A DNA stretch of 5,934 bases from Candidatus Methanomethylicia archaeon (GCA_938030905.1 CALHIW010000059.1:1-5934), one strand, 5' to 3'; numbered from the stretch's first letter, positions 1 through 5,818 are shown. The notes: a model not told the origin generated them from the letters alone. Numbers and translations are program-made.

Positions 1-633
1 GAGTAAAGCATGGTTGCTCTACCCGACCACGCTTCAAACCCTCCCCAGAAACAATACAGTCCCCAACCAGATGCTTTAGATGGCTATGGACTATTCAACA
101 TACAAAGCCAAACCTATCCATAAGCTTACCTAGACTTAAAATCCTCCCCACCAAGCAACCACCAAAAACCTAAAACCCAAACCACAATCACCAGAAATAT
201 TTAGCCTATTTAAGATAGGTCTTCTCATATCCTCAATTAGTTTCTCTATTCTCGATAGCTTCATTAAAGGTTTAAATTCCAAAATAACCTGTACTCATGA
301 TAATTAGCCTTCTCTGATACTCCAATACTTAAATAATAAGAAACATCTAGTAGTTAAGAAACATTGATACTATAGAAAGTATTGCAGTCTACTTCATTAT
401 TAATTACCACCTAAACTCTAACACTACTGTTTCTGGAAACTCAACTAGATATGTTATTATATATCTGCAATATTCACGTATCATGACATCGCTCTAAACA
501 GTAAACTTTCAAGTTTCTAGTAGATTACCATACATAGAAAATCCCATATCAAACATCACTAGGTCTATTATTGTTTAAAGAACTAAAGACCCCACTTCAT
601 TATAAAACTTCATAAAGAATCATTTTATAGGTC
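1..633. other. Gene-poor left flank, AT-rich with a C/A-rich start
   Basis: No convincing gene is seen. The first 180 or so bases are strikingly C/A-rich on the plus strand (G/T-rich on the minus), and the rest is AT-rich. On the minus strand one frame is open from 94 to the window edge and contains SGEGLKRGRVEQPCF. It could be the tail of a decayed gene entering from the left, but G/T-rich DNA is open in several frames by chance. Two short minus-strand frames (136-264, 42 residues; 404-484, 26 residues) use plausible archaeal codons but match no family I know and lack a convincing promoter or ribosome-binding site. Most likely this is decayed or non-coding sequence. Confidence 0.5.
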
Positions 634-720
634 CATTAAACTGATACTGTCAACCTAAGAGTCCATACTTATAAAGGAATTTTAAGTGTATAGGTTTGAG
701 TTGGCAGTATTCATTAAACT
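634..720. mobile_element. Miniature inverted-repeat element A with 9-bp target duplication
   Basis: A 69-bp element (643-711) is bounded by imperfect terminal inverted repeats. The left end is GATACTGTCAAC (643-654), and the reverse complement of the right end (700-711) is AATACTGCCAAC, a match at 10 of 12 positions. As RNA the two mismatches become G-U pairs, giving a continuous 12-bp helix. The inner sequence is also loosely self-complementary. The 9-bp direct repeat CATTAAACT is perfect at 634-642 and 712-720, exactly abutting the element, as expected of a target-site duplication. It encodes nothing. The termini resemble IS1-family ends (TGATGCTGCCAACTTA in enteric IS1), and IS1 makes 8-9 bp duplications, so I infer a non-autonomous IS1-like derivative. 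Element B at 4348-4406 shares the first 11 bases. Confidence 0.7.
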
Positions 721-1110
721 TTAGAAAGGCTTAATATAAAATATATTTCAAGAAATTTATTAAGCTTATAGAATAACTCTATTTCTATTAAATGATTTTT
801 ATCTACTATTATTGTGAATAGGTATGAATTATGGTAGTATGCTGCTCTAGTTAGGAGAATATTATATGTGATTATAAGATATTTAGGTAACTGTTATAAG
901 GTAAATAAGTTTAGGAAGATATTCTTACCAGATGGTAACTTACTTGTATTCTGATTTATATGAAAGGAATTACTATATAAAATCTTGTTAGTAAATGAGG
1001 GCTGAAACGCATCAGTCACTAGAAGGGTCAAGCATTATTTTTATTATTAACTGCTATAATGTGAAGGAGGTTTAAGTTTGTAGGAGCTAGATATGTGGGC
1101 TTAACGTATG
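721..1110. other. AT-rich intergenic stretch with a possible coding remnant
   Basis: No intact gene is seen. On the plus strand one frame is open from 796 to 954 apart from a TAG at 835-837. Its second part contains VRRILYVIIRYLGNCYK and then ends at TGA (952-954). The codons look archaeal (AGG, AGA, ATA, TTA), so this may be a scrap of a dead gene, but I recognise no family. Nothing else in the stretch looks like an RNA gene or a mobile element. Confidence 0.4.
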
Positions 1111-1141
1111 GTTACGAATGTAACATGAAATCGTTTTAAAG
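1111..1141 (+). promoter_or_regulatory. lysW promoter with upstream palindrome
   Basis: GTTTTAAAG at 1133-1141 is a good archaeal TATA box preceded by a purine-rich BRE-like stretch (ATGAAA, 1125-1130). A start about 26 bp downstream of its centre falls near 1164, giving a leader of about 37 nt. Just upstream lies the palindrome GTTACGAATGTAAC (1111-1124, perfect 5-bp arms around 4 bp), positioned where an archaeal regulator could act on BRE/TATA. In Sulfolobus the Lrp-like regulator LysM binds immediately upstream of the lysW promoter. Whether this site does the same is inference. A second AT-rich box (AATTAAATA, 1159-1167) could serve as an alternative TATA and would start RNA near 1190. 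Confidence 0.4.
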
Positions 1142-1170
1142 TAATTTTTAGAACGAAAAATTAAATAAAG

Positions 1171-1199
1171 GCATCTCCTCAACTTATAAGAGGTGATGC
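1171..1199 (+). promoter_or_regulatory. Hairpin enclosing the lysW Shine-Dalgarno site
   Basis: GCATCTCCTC (1171-1180) pairs with GAGGTGATGC (1190-1199) across the 9-nt loop AACTTATAA. This gives nine Watson-Crick pairs with a single U-U mismatch (1176/1194). The right arm contains the Shine-Dalgarno sequence GAGGTGAT (1190-1197), and the hairpin ends one base before the ATG at 1201. The left arm imitates the anti-Shine-Dalgarno tail of archaeal 16S rRNA. In the folded state the site would be closed to the ribosome, suggesting control of translation by temperature, a bound factor or transcription start choice. The pairing is seen directly. The regulatory role is inferred. Confidence 0.55.
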
Positions 1200-1200
1200 G

Positions 1201-1374
1201 ATGAAGGCTTTATGTCCAGTATGTGATGGTGAAATAAGGGTACCTATAGATGCTATAATAGGTGAAATTATTACGTGTCCAGATTGCGGCTCATCGTATG
1301 AAATAAAGTCAATAAATAGGAGCGAAGTTTCAATTAAGCCTGCAGAAATTGAAGAGGAAGATTGGGGAGAATAG
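1201..1374 (+). CDS. lysW: Amino-group carrier protein LysW
   Basis: This 57-residue protein is the small acidic carrier of the LysW (alpha-aminoadipate/glutamate carrier) family. The gamma-carboxyl of its C-terminal Glu is joined to the amino group of 2-aminoadipate (lysine) or glutamate (arginine/ornithine) by LysX/ArgX ligases, protecting the substrate during later steps in the cytoplasm. The sequence shows the N-terminal zinc ribbon with two CxxC knuckles (C5/C8 and C26/C29) and the diagnostic C-terminal tail EEEDWGE ending at Glu57. The length matches the family. ATG 1201 follows GAGGTGAT with good spacing. Unusually, no lysX, lysY, lysZ, lysJ or lysK gene adjoins it: upstream is more than 1 kb without genes, and downstream is a convergent, unrelated gene. 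It may serve a remote lys/arg operon or be a second copy with another client ligase. Identification is firm; the pathway is open. Confidence 0.88.
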   Translation: MKALCPVCDGEIRVPIDAIIGEIITCPDCGSSYEIKSINRSEVSIKPAEIEEEDWGE

Positions 1375-1591
1375 ATTTACAGACTTAATGAGGTATCCAA
1401 TACCAAAAACATTCCATCTTCTACTAAGCAAATACTTAAACTAGATCTATTTGAGATCCTATGAATTCACTTCCTTAAATTAGGTTAACTATTAATTATT
1501 ATTCAAGCTAGTTCTATGTTAGAAAATTAATGTGGATATTAACTGGATGAAATAAATATTCAATGAATTTATCATCCCTTTTAAATCTATG

Positions 1592-2548
1592 TTATAGCTG
1601 CTTCCTAACCTTATTTAGGATATGGTTTGCAACTGATGAGTCCTGTATTGCTAATCCCACACTTTTAAATAGTGTAATTTCACTTTCTGATACTCTACCT
1701 GGCTTTTTTCTGAGAATTAGCTCGCTGAGCTCAGCATATATATGGTCCCTACTTATCAGTTTCTCCTGAATTGGAATTATTATATCTCCAGCCTCTTTTA
1801 AAGCAGCTTCTCTTAAATCCACAACTATTTTTGCATTAAGAACCGTTTTGCCATCTATTTCTCTCATATCAGGTCTGAAGGCACCTATAGCATTTATATG
1901 AGTTCCAGGTTTAATCCATTCATAATTTATAACAGGTGTGCTTGATGTTGTTGCAGTTACTATTATATCTGCCCCCTCTATTGCCTCCTTAACATTTTCT
2001 GTAGATATAACTTTAAGCTGGAATCTTTCTCTTGCCTCTCTTACAAATTCTTCTCTTCTCTTCCTATCTATATCGTAGGCTCTAATCTCCCTAATATTTC
2101 TAACTGTAATTACAGCCCATAACTGTGTTCTTGCTTGTACTCCACATCCTATAATGGCCAGCGTATCAGCATCCTCTCTTGCAAGGTATTTGGTTGCAAC
2201 TCCACTTACAGCCCCTGTTCTCATAGCTGTTAAATGGTTTGCCTCAATAATAGCCTCAACAACTCCTGTTTTAGGATTGTTTACGATTACGTATGCATTA
2301 ACAATAGGTAGTTTAAGCTTAGCATTATCTGGATAGAATGTAACTATTTTGGTTGCTAAAGCGTTTAAGCCTTTTATATATGATGGCATAATTAAAACCA
2401 CTCCGTTAAACTCCTCAATAGGCATCGTAGTTCTTAAAGGCATTATAGCATTACCCAAACCTAAATTCTTAAACGCCTCCTCAACAACCTCTATACATTC
2501 CTTCATATCCAAAATTCTTTCAACATCTCTATCGCTTAGTAAAATCAA
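1592..2548 (-). CDS. Ornithine cyclodeaminase/mu-crystallin family reductase (not a true cyclodeaminase)
   Basis: The 318-residue protein is full length for the NAD(P)-dependent ornithine cyclodeaminase/mu-crystallin family. This family includes archaeal alanine dehydrogenase, ketimine reductases and pyrroline-2-carboxylate reductase. Substrate-carboxylate residues are present as R39, K67 and R110 (in AMRTGAVSGVATKYLA). The Rossmann fold has IIGCGVQA (132-139) with an acidic D159 after the second strand, which hints at NAD(H). The active-site loop reads GTHINAIGAFRPDMREID (215-232). Where ornithine cyclodeaminase has its catalytic Asp (GGD), this protein has F224, and the RPDxRE pattern matches mu-crystallin. 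I therefore infer reduction of a cyclic or linear imine, or alanine dehydrogenase-type chemistry, on an unknown substrate. The start is TTG (2548), supported by GGTG 7 nt upstream and a conserved N-terminus. The gene is monocistronic, divergent from the isomerase and convergent with lysW. Confidence 0.85.
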   Translation of the reverse strand: MILLSDRDVERILDMKECIEVVEEAFKNLGLGNAIMPLRTTMPIEEFNGVVLIMPSYIKGLNALATKIVTFYPDNAKLKLPIVNAYVIVNNPKTGVVEAIIEANHLTAMRTGAVSGVATKYLAREDADTLAIIGCGVQARTQLWAVITVRNIREIRAYDIDRKRREEFVREARERFQLKVISTENVKEAIEGADIIVTATTSSTPVINYEWIKPGTHINAIGAFRPDMREIDGKTVLNAKIVVDLREAALKEAGDIIIPIQEKLISRDHIYAELSELILRKKPGRVSESEITLFKSVGLAIQDSSVANHILNKVRKQL

Positions 2549-2555
2549 GTATTAA

Positions 2556-2594
2556 CACCATAAATTAAATTATCGAAGTAATATAAGCTTTTCC
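2556..2594 (-). promoter_or_regulatory. Promoter and Shine-Dalgarno of the reductase gene
   Basis: Read on the minus strand, GGAAAA (2594-2589, BRE-like) is followed by GCTTATATT (2588-2580), a good archaeal TATA box. A start about 26 bp downstream falls close to 2557, so the leader would be only about ten bases. GGTG (2559-2556) stands 7 nt before the TTG start, which is the main reason for choosing that start over the in-frame ATG at codon 15. Confidence 0.45.
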
Positions 2595-2975
2595 TATGAA
2601 CTCTCACTCATCTATGTCCCTGTTAAGTTTAATCCGCTTTTATCCAACTCTTGCTATGAAAGCAGAACTCTATTATCCATATAATAACCTTTAATCATTT
2701 ACTCTTACTTATATTGTTTAGGTATTTCTATTGTTCTTTAATTCATTGAAGTCTTCATAGTGTCTCCTGGATATGTATCCTTAATGCTCTATTTATATGC
2801 TTGTTAGTGGCGAATATCTTAGTAAGTAGAATGGCCCTAAATATTCTATATATCTAAGGAAACGAAGGAAAACTGGCATTTTATAACGTAAAAGCTAAAG
2901 AATTTTAGAAAACATAATACTAAAATACAGCAGTAAGACATGCTTAACTTTACAAGGTAAAGTATTTGGATAGTA
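2595..2975. other. Intergenic gap between divergent genes
   Basis: About 380 bp of AT-rich DNA with no recognisable gene, RNA or repeat. On the minus strand a few short open stretches broken by stops can be read (for example around 2600-2710, with MIKGYYMDNRVLLS before a TAG), possibly gene debris but too short to assign. The gap is larger than a pair of archaeal promoters needs. Confidence 0.4.
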
Positions 2976-3026
2976 AGTTTTAAATATAATTGCACTTCAT
3001 TAAATGAAGGCTAAGTATTAGTGGTG
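2976..3026 (+). promoter_or_regulatory. idi promoter, start-site palindrome and Shine-Dalgarno
   Basis: GTTTTAAATAT (2977-2987) is a strong archaeal TATA box; the expected start is around 3007-3010. The palindrome CTTCATTAAATGAAG (2995-3009; perfect 7-bp arms around one base) sits directly on that start, where a bound repressor would block RNA polymerase. GGTG at 3023-3026 lies 6 nt before the ATG at 3033 and supports that start. The role of the palindrome is inferred from its position. Confidence 0.45.
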
Positions 3027-3032
3027 TAGTTA

Positions 3033-3557
3033 ATGAATGAGAAGGTTGTTCTTGTTAATGAAGATGATAATGAAATAGGAGTTGAGGAGAAGGTAAAAGC
3101 TCATAAAGAGGGGAAGCTACATAGGGCTTTCTCTATCTTCATATTTAACTCGAAGGGAGAACTCCTATTACAGAGAAGAGCAGGAAACAAATATCATTCC
3201 GGAGGGCTATGGTCAAATACTTGCTGTAGCCATCCTAAACCAGGAGAATCAATAGAGCATGCAGCTCATAGAAGACTAAGAGAGGAAATGGGCTTTGATT
3301 GCAGCTTAAACGAGGTTTCCCGCTTCATATATCGAGCTGAACTTAATAATGGACTTACTGAATGGGAGCTGGATCATGTCTTTATTGGGAAATATGATGG
3401 TGAAGTTAACCCAAATCCTAATGAAGTTGAGGATTGGAAATGGATAAATATAAATGATTTAAAAGATGACATAAAGAGAAATCCCAATAACTACACAGTA
3501 TGGTTTAAAATGGCTCTAGATAAAGTTACTAGTCTTCTACATAGGGTTCTGAGCTAA
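3033..3557 (+). CDS. idi: Isopentenyl-diphosphate delta-isomerase, type 1
   Basis: The product interconverts isopentenyl and dimethylallyl diphosphate, supplying the allylic starter for archaeal isoprenoid lipids, in the cytoplasm. The 174 residues form a complete Nudix-fold type 1 enzyme. Metal-ligand candidates are H24, H30 and H67, plus E110 and E112 in LTEWELDHVF. The catalytic cysteine is C65 in the active-site motif WSNTCCSHP (60-68), equivalent to E. coli Cys67; E112 corresponds to E. coli Glu116. A Nudix-like helix runs from GESIEHAAHRRLREEMG (71-87). W157 matches the conserved C-terminal Trp. The ATG is supported by GGTG 6 nt upstream. Most archaea instead use the unrelated flavin-dependent type 2 isomerase, while the type 1 form is known in haloarchaea and ammonia oxidisers, so horizontal acquisition is possible. 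It is transcribed alone. Function assignment is firm. Confidence 0.93.
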   Translation: MNEKVVLVNEDDNEIGVEEKVKAHKEGKLHRAFSIFIFNSKGELLLQRRAGNKYHSGGLWSNTCCSHPKPGESIEHAAHRRLREEMGFDCSLNEVSRFIYRAELNNGLTEWELDHVFIGKYDGEVNPNPNEVEDWKWININDLKDDIKRNPNNYTVWFKMALDKVTSLLHRVLS

Positions 3558-3871
3558 GTAAGGGGGTATGTATTGATTTATCCCTCCACTAATTTCCCTT
3601 AATAAATTTATTGAGGCCTCCATGATGAACTTGATTCCACATATTTTTGAGAACATCACTAAAGCCGCAAAACATCTATCTACTTTATAGTTGCGCTTAC
3701 CAAACTTATAGATCTGCCTATTTGTCTTTGATGCATGTCTCATTTAGAGAGGTCTTACTAGTGTTTCTAGTGATTATGTAATAAGTTTTGCGTCTAAGCT
3801 AACATGTACTCAATAATTCTTTGAATTCTTCGATAAAGTAATAGGGAGTCTTCTATTCTTTCGTTTTGCAT
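3537..3871 (-). pseudogene. Possible decayed transposase N-terminal half, minus strand
   Basis: Two minus-strand coding-like pieces lie end to end. The first (3871-3794) encodes 25 residues containing RIEDSLLLYRRIQRIIEYML. The second (3743-3537) encodes 68 residues with a basic stretch (KFGKRNYKVDRCFAALVMF) and then a helix ending LLREISGG. A short helix, a basic GKRxYKxD stretch, a hydrophobic helix and a helix-turn-helix-like segment are the layout of the N-terminus of many IS5-like transposases, but no single motif is decisive. The pieces are separated by stops, and the second runs 21 bp into the end of idi, so neither looks like a working gene. It points away from the plus-strand fragment beginning at 3894. 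It could equally be an unknown small gene. Confidence 0.3.
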
Positions 3872-3893
3872 AATGATTATAGTGGCATTGTAG

Positions 3894-4304
3894 AAATGTT
3901 TTAGGACTTTCAAAGACGGTAATTATGACGAATTTAAGCATATGAAGAGCATAAATGTCCATGTAGTCATTGATGGTAGCTCATTACTGAGAGCATTAGT
4001 GATAAACAGAGTAATATTTACAACTCAAAGCCTCCCAAAGCTTTACGATAAACTTAAGAAGCTTAAAGGCTTTCGCAGCCTCAGCATGGATGAAATAAGA
4101 AGTAGATTAAGTAAGAGGAGTGGAGACAAAATACATCCAAGAATGGAGAAAAAAATATATGCTATATGACGTAAAGCTATAGGAGAATGAGAGCAGCAGT
4201 ATAGAGATTTAATGTATAGCTAAACATTTAGAAGAGCAATAATGAAGTATGAAAGACTAGCAGTAATGTTCAAAGCTATAATAACGTTCACCTACACAGT
4301 TTAA
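3894..4304 (+). pseudogene. Decayed DDE transposase (IS5/IS4-like), C-terminal portion
   Basis: One frame reads as a transposase catalytic domain interrupted only by stops: TGA 4167, TGA 4188 and TAA 4221, ending at TAA 4302. NVHVVIDGSSLLRALVINR (from 3954) fits the strand around the first catalytic Asp of DDE enzymes (KxHVxxD...). SLPKLYDKLKKLKGF and DEIRSRLSKRSGDKIHPR fit the following helix and the region just after the second Asp, which seems to have been deleted. After the stops, FRRAIMKYERLAVMFKAI is the typical C-terminal signature. The third catalytic acid (usually VERFF) is not recognisable. There is no usable start for the whole frame, although ATG 3942 opens a 75-residue piece. The element is inactive. 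Exact IS family is uncertain; similarity is judged from memory. Confidence 0.6.
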
Positions 4305-4339
4305 GATAAAATATACTCCAGCTTTAAGCTTTACTGCTA

Positions 4340-4411
4340 AGCTACTGGATACTGTCAAGTTAGTGTATGTGGATACGTATAGTTAATTGCTTAACTTGCC
4401 AGTATCAGCTA
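4340..4411. mobile_element. Miniature inverted-repeat element B
   Basis: The 59-bp element (4348-4406) begins GATACTGTCAAGTTA (4348-4362), and its other end (4392-4406) is the reverse complement of that sequence at 14 of 15 positions. The first 11 bases equal those of element A at 643. The flanks share the direct repeat AGCTA (4340-4344 and 4407-4411), extending to AGCTACTG against AGCTATTT over 8 bp, which fits an older, partly eroded target duplication. It encodes nothing. It lies 43 bp after the decayed transposase and ends about 12 bp before the BRE of the next gene, so it has probably replaced the upstream control region of that gene. As RNA it would form a strong hairpin and might also stop transcription arriving from the left. 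Confidence 0.6.
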
Positions 4412-4417
4412 TTTTAT

Positions 4418-4431
4418 AGAAAGGTTTAAAT
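4418..4431 (+). promoter_or_regulatory. Promoter of the FAD oxidoreductase, probably leaderless
   Basis: AGAAAGG (4418-4424) is a purine-rich BRE and TTTAAAT (4425-4431) the TATA box. The centre lies about 25 bp before the ATG at 4453, so transcription should begin at or within a base or two of the start codon. No Shine-Dalgarno sequence precedes the ATG, in agreement with a leaderless message. Confidence 0.6.
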
Positions 4432-4452
4432 CTTCTTAAGTTCTAAGCTGAT

Positions 4453-5748
4453 ATGGTTAAGTGTGATGTTTTAGTTATTGGAGCTGGTATTGTTGGGCTT
4501 TCTACAGCTTATCACTTGAAGATATCGGATCCTAAGCTTAACATTATCATAGTTGAGAAGAAACCTTCTCCAGGTCAGGGTGAAACTGGGAAAGCTCCTG
4601 GTGGATTTAGACTTGATGTTTGGACTTCTAAAACAAATTTTGTCCTCAGTAGAAGCTCAATTATGTTTTATAAATATATTCAGGAAAGTCTTAAAATAGA
4701 TCTTGGAATGAAGTGGATTGGCTACCTCTTCATGATGGATAATCGGCTTTATGAGGCTGCTAAACCAGCTCTTAGAAAAATGGATTCTATGGGCGTTAAG
4801 TACAAAATATACTCAAAGGAGGAGTTAGCTAAAAATCTTAATGTAAATGTTAATGTCGAGGATGAAGAGGCTAAATCTATGAATCTTAGAAATATTGATG
4901 TTGGTTTAATGTTTCCAAATGCTGGGTATTGGCGTCAGGAAAACATGGTTAAATTTTATGAAATGGAGTTTATAAAAATGGGTGGTAAAATACTTTACAA
5001 TACATTTACCAGTAGGATAATCACTGGTCCAAGAGTAGAGTTTAGCATACCTGGTGAGCCTCATATCTGGCAGGAAGTAACTATTAAGGGGGCTTTAACA
5101 GATAAGGGAATTATTGAGGCTAATGAAGTTGTTGTAGCTGCAAGTGCATGGGCACCTCAGATTCTTGATTTAATAGGTATTGATTGCCATTTTAAACCTA
5201 AGAAGAGACAAGTATTCATAGTTAAGGCAAGTAATGAATTGTTAAAACAAGTAATGTTTGCTAGGGGCTTCAATGAACTTAATGCAGCTCCATTCCTATT
5301 TATACACGTAAGAGGTGAATCATGGCTATGGATGAAGCCAGATATTGGTGAGTTAGCGTATTGGATGGGTTGTTCAGATCATTTAGGTAGGGCTTACGGA
5401 GTAGTGGAGGATGATCCGCCAGCAGAGGAAAACTTCTATAAGTATGGAATCTACCAAGTACTAGTAAAGTATTTCCCACAATTCATAAATATTTATCCAT
5501 CAAACTCACATGCAGGATACTATGATATTTCAATTGATGGATTACCAGTAGTTCATAGGGAGAGTAATATAACTGTTGTTGGTGGTACAAGTGGTAATGG
5601 ATTATCAAAAGCTGATGCATTAGGAAGAATAACAGCAGCAGCATGCTTAAATAGAGAGTATGCTGAACTCTATAATGGTGAAAAATTTAGAGTGAGCGAC
5701 TTAAGCATAACGAATAGAAATATTGATAAGGAAATATTTATAATCTAG
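4453..5748 (+). CDS. FAD-dependent oxidoreductase, DAO family (sarcosine/amino-acid oxidase-like)
   Basis: The 431-residue protein belongs to the D-amino-acid oxidase (DAO) superfamily, whose members oxidise C-N bonds of secondary amines or amino acids (sarcosine, glycine, proline, D-amino acids) with FAD. The FAD-binding motif is VIGAGIVGLSTAYHL (8-22), with E35 for the ribose. The motif PGQGETGKAPGGFR (40-53) resembles the equivalent loop of sarcosine oxidase beta subunits. EVVVAASAWAPQI (225-237) is the conserved strand near the flavin. The C-terminal signature runs from GYYDISIDGLPVV (355-367) to VVGGTSGNGLSKADALG (375-391). No signal peptide or membrane segment is seen. The ATG is the first after an in-frame TAA and fits a leaderless promoter. 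The gene stands alone, with no partner subunit or ferredoxin gene in view. Substrate cannot be told from sequence; the family assignment is firm. Confidence 0.85.
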   Translation: MVKCDVLVIGAGIVGLSTAYHLKISDPKLNIIIVEKKPSPGQGETGKAPGGFRLDVWTSKTNFVLSRSSIMFYKYIQESLKIDLGMKWIGYLFMMDNRLYEAAKPALRKMDSMGVKYKIYSKEELAKNLNVNVNVEDEEAKSMNLRNIDVGLMFPNAGYWRQENMVKFYEMEFIKMGGKILYNTFTSRIITGPRVEFSIPGEPHIWQEVTIKGALTDKGIIEANEVVVAASAWAPQILDLIGIDCHFKPKKRQVFIVKASNELLKQVMFARGFNELNAAPFLFIHVRGESWLWMKPDIGELAYWMGCSDHLGRAYGVVEDDPPAEENFYKYGIYQVLVKYFPQFINIYPSNSHAGYYDISIDGLPVVHRESNITVVGGTSGNGLSKADALGRITAAACLNREYAELYNGEKFRVSDLSITNRNIDKEIFII

Positions 5749-5818
5749 AAACTCATCTCCAAACTCTTTGATGTTTGGCGGGTCAAATTTGTGGAGGGGT
5801 TTGTTGTAAGGTTTACTT

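Noticed and set aside
136..264. Minus-strand 42-codon frame starting MKLSRIEKLIEDMRR
   Set aside because: The second half turns into Gly/Trp-rich residues typical of G/T-rich DNA read by chance. There is no Shine-Dalgarno site, and the nearest TATA-like box is too close.
337..364. Direct repeat TAAGAAACAT twice, 18 bp apart
   Set aside because: Only two copies, low complexity and AT-rich. There is no third unit or spacer pattern, so it is neither a CRISPR nor an iteron array.
1563..1769. Plus-strand frame of 68 codons opposite the reductase gene
   Set aside because: Lies antisense to the conserved C-terminal part of the reductase. Its hydrophobic, Ser/Leu-rich composition is what the complement of that gene gives.
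2154..2555. Two plus-strand frames (2154-2336 and 2349-2555)
   Set aside because: Both are antisense shadows of the Rossmann and N-terminal parts of the reductase, without promoter or ribosome-binding site.
2769..2780. Palindrome GGATATGTATCC in the intergenic gap
   Set aside because: Arms of only 5 bp and far from either promoter. Expected by chance in DNA of this composition.
3561..3585. Hairpin AGGGGGTA with TATCCCT just after the idi stop, considered as a terminator
   Set aside because: The stem is short with a bulge and is not followed by a T-run, so archaeal termination cannot be argued.
3623..3629. ATGATGA resembling box C of a C/D guide RNA
   Set aside because: No D, C' or D' boxes at suitable spacing. 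It falls inside the minus-strand coding-like fragment.
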